64,000 nt of DNA from assembly GCA_037975125.1 (NCBI GenBank), contig CM075850.1, forward strand, positions 73,017,890 to 73,081,889, given 5' to 3'. Within the stretch, counting starts at the first letter, position 1, and each line of letters opens with the position of its first letter. The position numbers were made by a program, and so were the translations under genes. Positions 47,880-61,326 of this stretch are shown here, piece after piece. The stretch is from Latrodectus hesperus (Eukaryota > Arthropoda > Arachnida > Araneae > Theridiidae). The notes under the pieces were generated by a model, which saw only the letters and a list, made by a program, of their open reading frames with translations, searched no databases and had not been told where the DNA came from.

Positions 47880-50520
47880 GAAAAATTACATAATTATTAA
47901 AATAAGAATGAATCATGAAAATTGATTAAAAACTTAACATAATTCATAAATATATTTACAAGAAATAAAATTAGCATTCATGATAGATTTGATAAATCAA
48001 AATTATATATTTAAATTCTCCATTTTCTTAAAGATTTTTAAAATAGCAAACAGAGACATAATCAATATTTAAAAAGCAGTATGTTTTGCATTCATAATAT
48101 ATTTTTACTAAATAATGCAAAAGGAATTAAAATTAATGCATAAAAATTTCAGAAAATCAATACTATAAAATTTTACAGTTTAATGATACATCAATCATAT
48201 CTTTGTAATAAATGTTACTTGCAATTAATAATCTATAAAAAGACATAGCAATTTAAAATTAGGAAGTAACTTTGGGGAGTTTAAAAAAACCCACGCTTCC
48301 GAATATTAAAAAGAAAATTGACCATCGTATTTAACAGATACAGTATATTTGTTAACTTTTCTGAAAATCATATTTTATTAAACTACATGTATTGTAAAAA
48401 TAATTTTCAATATCATTTCAGTATAACAATATATCTTGCACCCTTTGCATCTGTTTCAGATATTGAATAATTTTAATACATAGTGAAACTTACACCAAGA
48501 AACTTTAAAGACCAACATAAAAATAATTTTCTGTAATTTTCATTTATAGATTATAACTTTATTTATAATTTTTTGTTTCTATTATATTAATACATAAATG
48601 ATGTAATCATAATTTAACATTTGTTAATCAATATTTCCTCTGCAATTTAATGACCAGAATAACATTTGTTTGTACTTCATCAAATCCTTATTAGAATTAA
48701 AGCATTATTCTTATTATCTACAATAATCTCAAAGGTGCATTCATACTTATTACATAACATTTCCATTTTAAACTTGATAACACTATTATTTTGTGAATAA
48801 ATCTTCAAAAAAAATCTAAAATGCTTCAACATAAGAATTAACTTTATAAAACGGGATTTGACAAAAATTGGCACAACTGCTGTACACCATGCAAATGTCT
48901 AAATTTTGGTGACAAAAAATAATGCCAAGATAATGTGATGTTGATAAAATAAATTCTTTAAGAAAAAACTTAGTTTAATAAATTTAAACCTGATAGATAA
49001 AAAGCGAATATATATTTTTGAAATATTAGAATTTAAAAAAATATATATAAGAGCATTAATTTCGTATATGTAAATACAAATAAGGAAAATAATGAACCAA
49101 AAATTTCGAAAATATAAATATGAATTCTAAGAAAAATGGGAACATTATTTTGAATTAATTCTAAATAAATTAATGCATGCAAAATTAATAAATATATAAT
49201 ATAAAATACATTTTTAATTTAATTGAATAATTTAAGAAAAAGAAGATATCAGATCCTTTTTGCAAATGTAAGCACAAATTATAAAATAACTTTAAATGGC
49301 CCAGCTGCTACATCAGCTTCGATTAATCACAAAAATATAGGAAAAAAATTAATACAGAATAAAATATTATTTTAAATATATAAAAAGAACAATCCAACCT
49401 GAGATTTAAGTATCCAATAGGTCAAGCAATTAGCAGAAAACAAAAAAATTCAGAACTATCCTCTCAAAATTACGTAATTAATAAATGTTTTTAATTTCCT
49501 CCAATGGCAAAAATACTAGGGCTGACAAAGTAGAATTTTCAACACAATTTTTATTATTCTTTATATCTAGCATAATAAAAAAAACTAAATTGCAGGATAT
49601 AAGCAAGAAAAGCTGCCTAAAAAAATCACCAAATTCAGATATTCCCATAATAGATTATATAGCATCTGTGCCTAATATATAGACAGAAAGCTTTCATTCA
49701 GTTTTTTGCCTTTGACTAAAACTGCATTCAGATTTTATTTCAAGTGATAACATAATTCATAATTTCCATTTCATGTTGCTAATTTCGATAGAGCTATTAT
49801 TTATTTACATCAAATCTACTAAGATAATTACAGTTCCAAATTCATTAATAAAGGATTCAAAGCTTTTTAATCCCAAATAGCAAACTACAAAAAATTATTA
49901 GTTTTTTAAAGAAAAATAAATATAACAAATATAATTTTTTTTTAAACAAAAACTAAAATTTATGTTTAAAATTGACGAATAAAGTAAAAATAATTAAAAA
50001 TTACTAAAAACTTAGGCCAACTTATGAAATAATATTACAGCAGATCTTAGGGACATGGGGTTAATATTAATAAAATATTGCAATTAATGGTACACAATGT
50101 GTAACACATAAATATTCTATTATACACACATAACATATCTTTACTTCACTAAAAAATGAAGTATTTACAGAAATGCAGAATAAATATATTATTTATACGG
50201 ACATTCAACAAATCATAAAATTAAATAATAAGGACACAAAAATCTAACCGACTAAATACTGAATTATAATTAAAATTGAATTGAAATAAGCACAACAAAG
50301 AAAATAATTATGAGCAAATCATTGCGATGTTTTCTGAATTTAAACAACAATTCTTTCACAAAGTGGTGAAATCCATGATACATGCAATAAATTTAAATTA
50401 AATACTACGACACACAATGAAAACAATGCGACAAGGTTAACTTTCATAAAAGGAGTCTTAATTCTGCAGAAGATGAATATCTGTGCTAATTACGAACATC
50501 TTCATACATAAATTTCACTT
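47880..50520. other. Probable first intron of trc
   Basis: AT-rich DNA between the proposed non-coding first exon and the exon carrying the start codon. No gene or named repeat seen. The open frames at 48680-48874 and 49485-49682 are unsupported. Confidence 0.5.
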
Positions 50521-50522
50521 AC

Positions 50523-50720
50523 TTTTTTTTAGCTCAAGTGGAATTTATAGCAGACAATATTTTCTAAATAAGGCATAACACTTAACCTCTCTACGTTTAC
50601 TTCTAATGAAAACAATAACCATTCCTAATCCAGATAAAATGAAACTATAATGCCATCCAAAGAAATGCGAAAACAAAACTCTGAATAAAGGTCACTGAAA
50701 TATCTCGAAACTCCATTGTT
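50523..50720 (-). other. Proposed non-coding first exon of trc
   Basis: The start codon exon has an acceptor immediately upstream, so a 5' exon is required. This block is less AT-rich than its flanks, ends in a strong donor (AAAA|GTAAGTGA, GT at 50522-50521) and lies about 30 bases downstream of a TATA-like box. It contains a small upstream frame at 50716-50645 (MEFRDISVTF..., 23 codons plus stop) and an overlapping hydrophobic frame. Neither is called as a gene. Transcript evidence is absent. Confidence 0.4.
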
Positions 50721-50744
50721 GCAGAGGTCGAATGTAACTGTGTG

Positions 50745-50756
50745 TTTTATATAAAA
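50745..50756 (-). promoter_or_regulatory. TATA-like box for trc
   Basis: TTTTATATAAAA, self-complementary, about 30 bases upstream of the proposed first-exon start. In AT-rich DNA such matches are frequent. Position relative to the GC-richer exon is the only support. Confidence 0.3.
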
Positions 50757-51559
50757 TATTTTGAAAAATTGTTTTTAACTTACATTAATTAGGTAGCTTA
50801 TTTTAGATTACGAAGAAGCACTAGAAATTATATTTTTATATTACATATTCTCTCAAAATTAAAAATATAAAAGGGCTATTGGTGATGATTAGGAATAAAA
50901 TTTTGTAAAAAAAATAAACTAAAATTATTTTTAATTATGATAGAGAGAATTACAATATCGATCAACATGAAATATTTTTAGTAGTAGTAAAGTGTATTTT
51001 GTATCCTTATACAAATATCACTGAAAAAAAATATTTTCTTATTTTGATGCATTCATTTTCTTTATCATTCTTAACCTGAATAAAAATTCCATAAATTTCT
51101 TAAATGAAAGATTCAAAAATTAAGCCTTCAAGTTCTCAAACTCTTCTTTTCTAAAAATTTCTTTCCTTTCTCAAAAATTATTCAATAACTCAAAAAAGAG
51201 TTTTCTTTCTCTCCTCATAGTATTATTTATTTATAAAGTTAATGAACATACAGATTCCCTGAGGCTGATAAGATTTTTAAAAAATCTGCTCTAAAATCCC
51301 ATTTTTTGGACTTCATTGGAGTTTCTGCTTAGCTTATACACTCATATAAGTTATAAGTATATATATACTTCCCATTCAATGTCCTTTTCATATATAATGT
51401 GAAGATATTAGAGAAGTATGAATTGGGTATGTATTTCATCTTGTTCAGCAGCATGATGGGAAAAAATAAAAGAAAAGAATGTTTAATACAATCATAAACA
51501 AAAAATAATTCATATTAACTAATAAAATCTATAAAGGTTTAACTACATTTGTCTACTCT

Positions 51560-51813
51560 TAATGTGATATGGAAGTTCATTCGCGAAAGAGCCAGCTAGG
51601 CGCTGATTACATCATTCGACTGTAATTCGAAAATTCCAAGAGGCTGGTCTTGCATGTTTTGTGTAGCTCCTTATATATAATCAGCAAATATTTATACCAA
51701 AAAAGTGAGAAAGTCCGAAGTTCAAAAAATTGTTATGTTGAAAATTAGTTGATTTAGTAACTAATTTATGAAACCGTGTCAATATCTTATTTTTAACAAT
51801 TGTACATTACAAC
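51560..51813 (+). promoter_or_regulatory. Probable Aprt promoter / 5' UTR
   Basis: The 250 bases before the Aprt ATG include a GC-richer patch (51575-51660, with GGCGCTGATTACATCATTCG) and no upstream acceptor that would demand an earlier exon. The exact start site cannot be fixed. It lies about 0.8 kb from the proposed trc promoter, in divergent orientation. Confidence 0.35.
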
Positions 51814-51896
51814 ATGTCTTCTAAATCCCTATTACAAGAATTAAAAAGTGCAGTCAGAGACTATCCTGACTTTCCAAAGAAGGGGATAATTTTTAG
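51814..51896 (+). CDS. Aprt coding exon 1
   Basis: Encodes MSSKSLLQELKSAVRDYPDF then PKKGIIF and the first two bases of an Arg codon. Donor TTTAG|GTACTG. Confidence 0.95.
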
Positions 51897-54800
51897 GTAC
51901 TGTTTTGACTAGTGTATTTAAGTATTTTAGCTTCACAATTCAACAATTTTATGACAAGAATAATATTTTGATGTAAAATTGATAAAATAAAAATTATAAA
52001 TGTAATAATAATTGTTCAGTAAGAATGATAAAAAATAAATTAAAATGAAGTTTTGAAAAAAATTAATTTTAATTCACTGTCATTTTTTTATGAATAGTAT
52101 TTATTAAATTTTTAAGATAATTCATTGTGACAAACTTCAAAATGAACTATGAGTGTTTACTTTAAATTTTCTCATTTCTATTAGAAAGAAGCATAATTGA
52201 GATAAAAGATAAGATTTAAAAATGATTAATAAATTTCTCAGCTTATTCATGATTGGTATTGAGATAGATCTCTTAAAAATATTTTATAAGTTTCTTAGCT
52301 TATTTATGAATTTTTAATCTCAGAAATCTAATATCGAACTTTTATTAATTGTGTGTATTGAAATTAATTAAAATAATAATTTTGTTATAACTAGAGCTAA
52401 TTTGTAATAATCTATTCTTTGGCTTCTAATCTTTTAAATTTAATAAATCTAAAGAATCAAGATTGTGATACTAACTTCATTCTTATGTTTGAAGAAAAAT
52501 TAAAAAATTATTAATCTGCCAAATTTATGTTTGTGAAAATGTCATCACTTCATACTCTTTTCAGTTTCACCAAACACTTAGCTTTCAATAGCTTTTCTCT
52601 TTTTTACTTCCTTTTCAAAAACATTCTCATCCATTTCAACAATTGTTATAAATATGTTGTTTTCATTTTTGTGTTTTTTTCATTTTTTTCTATTTCTGTC
52701 ATGAAATATCTACTTATAAAACTTATACCAATTAACTATATTTTGTTTACTTTTATCACAAATTCATTGCTACATCTTTTAAACCACAATATAATAATCA
52801 TAATACATTCTACAAACTTATTTTTCTCTTTTTAAACTAAGAACCTTTCTTGCATTCAAAATAACATCATGTGAACTTTATCCTTTTTCTCTTCTCCAAA
52901 TTATGAGAGCAATTCCAGATTATTTTAAGAAGCATGTAATATTTTTTATGGTGTGTTTTTAAGCAATGATTTCAGCTCAAAATTTATCTTGCATACTTTT
53001 TCAAAGGGATATAATAATTAAATTTAACTCTAAAAATATAAAGTCATCAATTTAAAATTATAAAGTCAATTCAGATTGTATGTGTCAAAAATTTTGTTTG
53101 TTTGTATGTGTATATATAATTATATATTTATAGTATTTAATATTCTTATAAATATCTTTTTAATATTTTGAACATCTCCTATCTATTCTCCATATTTAAA
53201 GTTCTTTCAATTGTTAAAAAAATTATTTAATTTCTGTATCCTTAAAAATGGTGAGAAATCATATCTGCTTATTCATTTTTTAGGTTAATTTAAGTCACTA
53301 AGGCTTCAACCATATAAACAACTATTTTATGTAAAGTAAATAAGATATTTCATTTCTAAATGGCTAAATTTAACTTAAATTTAAATTTTAAAACAAATAC
53401 ATTTTTCTTAATATATTTTTACTCAGGATTTTAAATATTATGAATAAAATTTTTAAATACTATTAATTTTATATATTAATTTATGATTAACAGTGACTCA
53501 TTGATATAGTGCTGTCTTTTATTCATAAAGAAGCAAAATTTGATTCCTAATAATGTTAGTTTGCATTTGTTAATTTGAGAATTATTCAGCATCAGAATGC
53601 AATTTAAAGTAAATATTTTGACTTGCGTTGATTTGTAATATTGTCACTCCATTTATAATCAAGTCTATTCTATGATTTTGCTACTTGATTTATCCTAGAA
53701 AATGTTTTAATTTGCTTTTAATTTTATTAGTAAATTTTGCATTTAAACACCAGATTATTCCATTTCTTTATACTTTATGATCAAATTTATTTTCAGGGAT
53801 TTTTTACCAATTCTTCAGAACCCAAGTCTGTTTGAAGAGATGCTCATATCTTTCCAAAGTTTTATAAAACAAAACGTACCTGAATTAAATTGCATTGCTG
53901 GTTTAGAATCACGTGGATTTTTAATTGGTCCTCCTTTAGCTCTCAGATTAAATGTTCCATTTATTCCAATACGCAAGCCTGGAAAATTGCCGGGAATTGT
54001 GAAAAAGGAGTCATATTCTCTAGAATATGGATCTGTAAGAGATTTTCTTTTATTCAAATATTAATATATATTAAAAACTGTAATTGCTTTTAAAGTACCT
54101 AATATTACTTAAAATTATCAGGTTTATTCATATCTGAATAAATAATATATATTTATTTTTAAAAATATCATTTTATTAACAATATAACTTATCTTAACTA
54201 ATTCAATACTAGTTTTGTAGAATAATTAAATAGAATGAATAAAAATTAGCAATAATTTACATTTCAATAAAGTTTCTATAATTTTAAAGACATTAGAATA
54301 TTAGGAGAAATATTTTCTCAAACTACATTGAATTTCTTATTTCAATATAAATTTGTTTCCAAGCAATTTAAATTTTAAATAGAACATTTATTTTCAATTT
54401 CCTTTATTTTGATCTTGATTATTTGATAGCTAAATAAACACTTTTAAAGTAATTATTTTTTGAATGCATATTAATATTTTGTCTGCTACAATTTAGTTTG
54501 GTACTTTTCCATTTTGCCGGCGCAGGCGATAAAGTCGCCAAAAATGATACAACCGGCGCTAGAGGGAATATCTCCACTGGTAACCTTTTACTGCTGCGTT
54601 TACAAAACATGTGGCCTTCCATTGTCAACGACTTTATTTCGACTCCTATTTTTTTCCATTTCATAATTTTATGCTATGTTGCTATATATACAAATTTAAT
54701 AATTTCATAAAATCTCTCTAGAAAAAATTGGATTTTAAAAATATATCTTAAAAAATAATAATCGTAACAAATTCACATAAAATAATATTTTAAAATATGC

Positions 54801-57800
54801 GTAACCCTATAAGTTATAATCTAATATAATAAGTAAATAAATTGAGGCTCTGGCACACATCATTCCACGCATAATGTGAACACAAGAACAACAATTAAAT
54901 AAATAAATTTAAAAAATGTTATGTAAAACAACAACATTTAAAAAATTTTTATGTGTATACTGAGTGTTGTCGCCAATTGGCAACTTAATTTTCGCTTGGC
55001 GAGATTTGCGCCGGCGAAATGGAAAAGTACCTTTAGTATAATAGGTGTACACACAAGATGCTATTATGTTCAACAATGTGCGTCCATTTTCATTTTTTAA
55101 TAAAAACACATATTTTCAATGATTGTATTTTTTAGGAATTATCATAAATATTTTGCAGAAATAGATTGTTTTTAAGATGAAAATTAAAGGAGAAAATTTA
55201 AAAATAACTTTAGGTATAATTGTTTGTAACTGAAATACTTAAATATTTAAAATTTAATAAAATGTGTTTATTTATAAAATTTTAAAACAATCAATAAATC
55301 CTGTTAACTAAAGAGACTTTTATGAAATTGATAATTTGTTAGCTCTTTTAAAGAATTGGAAGTTAAGTTAACTTTTCTTATACTTTAAAAAAATTCACAT
55401 TTACTTCCAAACTTTTAATAAAATTTTTGTTAAGAAAAGGTGTAAAAAATGTGCAGGAAAATTCTCATATTTGTACAAATGAACTTAACCTTTCTTTTAT
55501 TATTATAGAATTGTAAATTACAGCAATAACACAAAAATTGAAAGGGAGAAAGAGAACTTAAGAAGAAAACAATTACAGAGTATATAATTTTCTCATAAGT
55601 TTATTTCTTAATAAAATTATAATTTTAAAGAGAAAAAAATTTATATCACACACACATTATTAAAAACCAAATATTTTAAAATTATTTTGTAATTATATAT
55701 ATATATCTATAAAAAATTATTTATTATATGTCTAAAAAATAAAAAAGATAAAATTTGTTTTAAAAAATTTTTTATTTGATCAAAGCTGCTGTGTATAAGT
55801 GTGAGACACTACTAAAAGTTTTGAATGTTCTCTTATTAAAAAATGATGTAAGATAAAATACTAGAAAATTTCAAACAATTAAATAAAATTATTTTTAATT
55901 TTTTAAAAATGCTTTTATAGATTTCTTAATTTTTTTAAAAATCTATTGTATATTAAGAGAAAGCCTGAATCAGCATTTTATATATACATAATTTCAAACC
56001 TATTATTTTAATTCTTATCTATATTCTAAAGATTTTTATACTTACTTTTTATTAGAGACTAAAGGAGTGATAACAAGAATAATCACAATAAAAGCTTAAT
56101 AATAAACATATTTTGTATTTAATATATAGAAAATTTTTTAAAAAATATCCTACAAATGTAGTTATCAATTTTTGACAAAACAAGAATTAATTATATTACA
56201 TTTTGCTTGAAGTGGAATCAAAGTTATGTTGTAGAAAACATCATATATATATATATCCTGTTGAAAGCATGCTTAATTTTTTATACAAAAATTTATTTCA
56301 GTATCATGCAATAGTTTATTTTCTGTGTTTTACTGAACTTCTTTTTAATTATTTAGGAAAATATTTATTAACAATTGTGCTTACAACTGTATTAAATTAT
56401 TTTAAATTAAAAAATAATATCAATAATTGCAAAAAAATGTAAACTATAAAAAGTAACTGTATTTAAAATATTGTATTAAAAACTTCAAAAACTATGATAC
56501 ATTAAATAGCTGTTTATAATGTATTAATCAATTTTAAATTTTATAACCTTTACCTGTTACTATTGATTTTTAAAATATAAATTTATTCTTCATTTGTGCA
56601 ATAGTTTAAATTGATTTTTTATCCTTTATTAGTCTATTATGTAATAACATAAAAAGCATAGATAATATTGCCATTTAAATAATTACAAAAGGTTATCTAC
56701 TATTAAAACTTTGATTTTATTTCAACATTATAATTAATGCAAAATATCCCAAAATGAAATTATTTATTAATATGTAAGTACTTCAATTCTGAATTAAACT
56801 ATGTACTTTATTAAATTCATCAGCTATACCTATTTATATATTTAATATTTGTATTTTTTATGAAATATTTTAAAGACTTATTTATACATAGGATGCATTT
56901 GAAATCCAGTGTGATGCAATCAAAGAAAACCAAAAAGTTGTGATTGTTGATGACCTTCTAGCTACAGGAGGTAATATTGAAATATATGTTATCATTGATA
57001 GAGTAATTCACATAATACGGGATGTTAAAAATTTCAAGTTTAAATTGAAATAATCAAAGTAAAAAGGCTTGGTTAATAATTTAAAGTACTAAATTAACCA
57101 TTTTTTCCTTTAATATTCTTTGTTTCCCTTTTACTGTTCTTGTTCATGGTAATTAATTTTTGTAAGAAGCCCTTTTAAATTTTTCAGCTTAGACATTCAT
57201 GCTGTCAAAAATTACTATAAATTAAAAATTCTTGTGAAGTTACAATTTATATAGTATGAACACAAGGAAAAAAGGATTATTTTGAGTAGCAAGCAGAATT
57301 TGTTTATGGGTCATCTTGCTTTTTGGACATTATTCATAAAGGGATAAAACCAATTCACACAATTAAATTATATCATACTTTCTATTACTTTTGTTCAAAA
57401 AATGACCTTAGAGCAACAAACAAAGCATACTTTCTTCTCACTTATTTATGGTCCATAAAATCATTATATACAGATTAACAATTGTTGCTATATTATGACA
57501 TGCATAATAAAAAGCATTTATTTTTGTATAAATGAAAAGTTTATTATGAAAAGGAGAATGGATTCATGCACATGTAAAAAAAAATATGTTACTTATTGTT
57601 GGAAACAAAATTAATATTATGAAAATATAAATTAACTACTGTACAAGAAAAAGACTGCCCCTCAGAATAAGTTGCATTTATAAAAAAATTGGAAAACATC
57701 CTGAAAAAGTTGTTCTGTAATGCTCTATTGTGTTATTAAGAGCCAAAATAAAAATAAACTTTCAAATTAATTTGTCTGTATTAAAATTGAAATGCTTGCC

Positions 57801-60800
57801 AGCTGACAGTTATGTGAAATTAAATCAGAAGGGTGCATCTTTCATTTAATCAGAGTACCACATAGGTGAGAGTACATCTTCTCTAAAACTCCTCGAATAG
57901 ATGGTACCATCAGAGGATCCACTCTCTCAATTTTGATTTTGATCTGTAGGAGGAGAAAATTTTCTCCAGATCATTCCACCCATGGCAACTGCTCAACAAT
58001 CAACCACAGGACTTTCGATTTCATGGATTTAATTAGCATGTATATCGTATGTAGTTGGTTGGTCTTTAGCGGCATTAGGAATTGAACCAAGTCATTCCAA
58101 GCAGTAAGCCTGTGCCCTAATCACTTGTCTATTGCTGCCCTTACACTAGTGTGTTAATATAGAAATGTAATATAGAGTTGTAATATAGAAAGTGAACAAA
58201 AATTTGCAAGTATTCGTATGTGGATGTAATGGAAATGACGTTTTTAGTGTATATAAAGCTATATATATACAGGGTGATTATAAAAAAACTTTGCCAACAT
58301 CTGCACTTCTAGCATCCATTCTATTTAACCGATCAAGATGATATTTCAAATATAGTTCTTTTGAGATATGCGCTCGAGATTCTGTGAATGGCAACACAGT
58401 GGCCCTCGCGGTTACAGTTATAGTGACAGAAACTCGAAATTTTCGAATGGCAACGTCTACTTTTTACCATCGCAAAATGCTCAGCACATGCGAAAACCCT
58501 AAATAGCGTTGAAACGGTACCGATATGTCTAAAAACGGACGTGTTCTGCAAACACAAAAAAGAGTTCTGAAAACCGGCCAATAAAACACGATCTAGGCGC
58601 ACGCAATAAATTTGCATGTGACAGAGTCAAGAAACCAATCACAGAACGCCGGTGGCCAGATATTCAGCGTAGGAAACCTATAAAATACCAAGCGGGTATG
58701 CGAAGTCGTCATTCGGGAACTCGCACATGCCGACGATATGAGTCTTCCTAGGAAAGTTCGTGGTGAATTGATCAAACTCTATTACCAAAATGGGATGAAC
58801 GCTGCGGAAGCCTTGCGTGTGTATCGCCGCAATCATCGACAACGACGCGGCCCATGTACTCTGCAAGCTCTGCGTGATTTAGTGCGGAAATTCAAAGATA
58901 CAGGCTGCACCTGTGACAAACAGCGCTCCGGACGGCCAACTGTTTCTGAGGACGTTGTCATGAAAGTGCACCATACAGTGACTGCAGGACACACAGAAAC
59001 CGCAAGAGGCATAGCGCGTGTGTTGGATATTCCGAACTCAACGGTCCGCAAGCTCTTGCGCTCGGTACTTCACATGTTTCCCTATCGGTTCCAGCGCGTC
59101 CAGATGTTGGAGCCGGGTGACCCACAACAACGTCTGGACTTCGCAAATGCATTTTTGTTACGATATGATGCGGATAACGACTGGCCACTTCGCATACTAT
59201 GGACGGACGAGGCGCATTTCACCTTAAATGGCAGCATTAACACAAAGAATTGTGTGCACTGGGGAGAGACGAATCCTCATGCTGTGGCGCCAATACCATT
59301 ATTTGACACCAAAGTGACTGCGTGGTGCGGCATTACAGCTACATTTGTTCTGGGCCCGTTCTTCCTTGAGGAAACGACCCCGACTAGCCCTGCAACATGT
59401 TCTGTAACGGGCCCTCGGTATGCAGCCATGCTGAAAAATTATGTCTTACCGGAGTTGCGTTGGCTGAATGCACTCAATGACATTGTTTGGATGCAAGATG
59501 GCGCACCTCCACATATAGCGAGGTCAGTTAAAAGGCTCCTGGATCAGCATTTTGGTGATCGCATCATCTCACGCTATTATCCTTTTCCGTGGCCTGCGCG
59601 ATCCCCAGATCTGACGCCTATGGATTTCTGGTTTTGGGGCTATCTCAAATCCAGAGTTTATCTGTGCAATCCTCAAACATTGTCGGACTTAAAGGATTCT
59701 ATACGGCGTGAGATTGGAAACATCCCTCGTGCCATGTTGCGTGCAGCGACATTGTCCACCGTCTCCCGCATGCAATGCGTTATTGCCTGTGATGGCACTC
59801 ATGTCGAAAATGTTTGAAATTAATAAAGATTTTTTTCTCTATGTGTTCTCATCATTGAGCAGTGTCTTGTCTCTGTCGTATGCATTATTCCTCCGTGCGC
59901 CTTGAAGAACTGTTTGTATGTGTATAACACGTCGGTTTTCGGACATATCGGTACCGTTTCAACGCTATTTAGGGTTTTCGCATGTGCTGAACATTTTGCG
60001 ATGGTAAAAAGTAGGCGTTGCCATTCGAAAATTTCGAGTTTCTGTCACTATAACTGTAACCGCGAGGGCCACTGTGTTGCCATTCACAGAATCTCGAGCG
60101 CATATCTCAAAAGAACTATATTTGAAGTATCATCTTGATCGGTTAAATAGAATGGACGCTAGAAGTGCAGATGTTGGCAAAGTTTTTTTATAATCACCCT
60201 GTATATATATACATATAATAAAAAGATTTTAAATCAGTTGTGCAAAGATTATTTGGAACTGTATGATGCATGTGCTTAATGTTTCCTGAAACCAAATATG
60301 AAAAGATAAATTATTAATCATCTAAGTGAGTAGCTTCAAGAAAATTTGGGAAATGATTCAGATTTATTCATTGCAATATTACTTTTAAAAAATGAACTGT
60401 TTAACAAAATTATTTACATGCATTTAAAAATGTCAATTTAGCTTAATTACTATCATAATTTTCATTAAATTTTATTTAAATAATATAAAATCTAATCCTT
60501 TCTAATAATTAAAAAAACACTGCAAATTTTAATGCATAAGTTTTTTATAATTAAAAATTTATGCATTCTATTCAAATGATTGATCAAATGAAAGCATTGA
60601 TTGAGTATATTTTAAAAAATAGCTTATTTCAACTAAAAGATATTATTGTTTAATATTTTCCAAACATTTTATTTCATTTAATGTACTAAGAGATAGTTAA
60701 GAACGTGTATTATCTATTCTCCAATTCACTTTTTTTTTAACATCTCTATTTTAAATTCGGAGAGGGGGGAATGCTCATTTTCCCCCTTTTTTCCAGAGAA

Positions 60801-61247
60801 AAAAAGGTAAAAAAATTTTGAAGAATTTATTACTGTTTAAATTTTTTAATTATTATAAAGTTATTATTTATTGTCTTAAACTTATTGAGACAGTATCAGT
60901 TACTTAAAATTCATAAAAATAAGAATTTTGTAACAAAAATACTTATTATTGTCTGAAAATGTTTAGAAAGTGATTATTAGGTAAATGTATAATGTATATT
61001 TAGTTGATTAAAGAATATAAAAAATAAATAATTTTATTTAATTATTAAGTTGCAAAGCTGAATGATACTTGGCATTTTAGTAACTGAATAAAAGAAATAA
61101 GATATAAGATTACCATAAAAAGCAAAAATATTTTCCTATTAGTGGATACTTGCTCCATATATCAGCATGTACAAAAAGCCCATATGCAATATCATTTCTC
61201 CAATCTAAATGAAATAAATAATTAGTAGTTAAAAAAAATTTCTGCCA

Positions 61248-61326
<79 letters not shown>

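Larger units (their letters stand above)
58270..60201 (+). mobile_element. Apparently intact Tc1/mariner-superfamily transposon with ~290-bp inverted repeats
   Basis: The element starts CAGGGTGATTATAAAAAAAC and ends with its exact inverse, with TA at each side (58268-58269 and 60202-60203), the standard target duplication of this superfamily, although the flanks are TATA-rich and blur the boundary. The terminal inverted repeats span about 58270-58557 and 59912-60201 and differ at only a few positions over the outer ~260 bases, indicating recent insertion. Between them lies one uninterrupted transposase gene. GC content is plainly higher than the host intron. It sits in Aprt intron 3, in the gene's orientation. 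Confidence 0.93.

Noticed and set aside
50555..50683. Bacterial transporter fragment acquired by transfer
   Set aside because: Only ~40 residues with generic membrane-segment wording, no longer homologous frame, and AT-rich host composition. Kept only as a low-interest observation.
52527..52835. 102-codon hydrophobic frame in Aprt intron 1
   Set aside because: The hydrophobicity comes from T-rich codons in an intron. No promoter, splice or family evidence.
54035..54064. Continuation of Aprt exon 2 to the stop at 54064
   Set aside because: GTAAGA is a good donor at 54035 and the family sequence continues in phase in the exon at 56892, so the extra residues are intronic.
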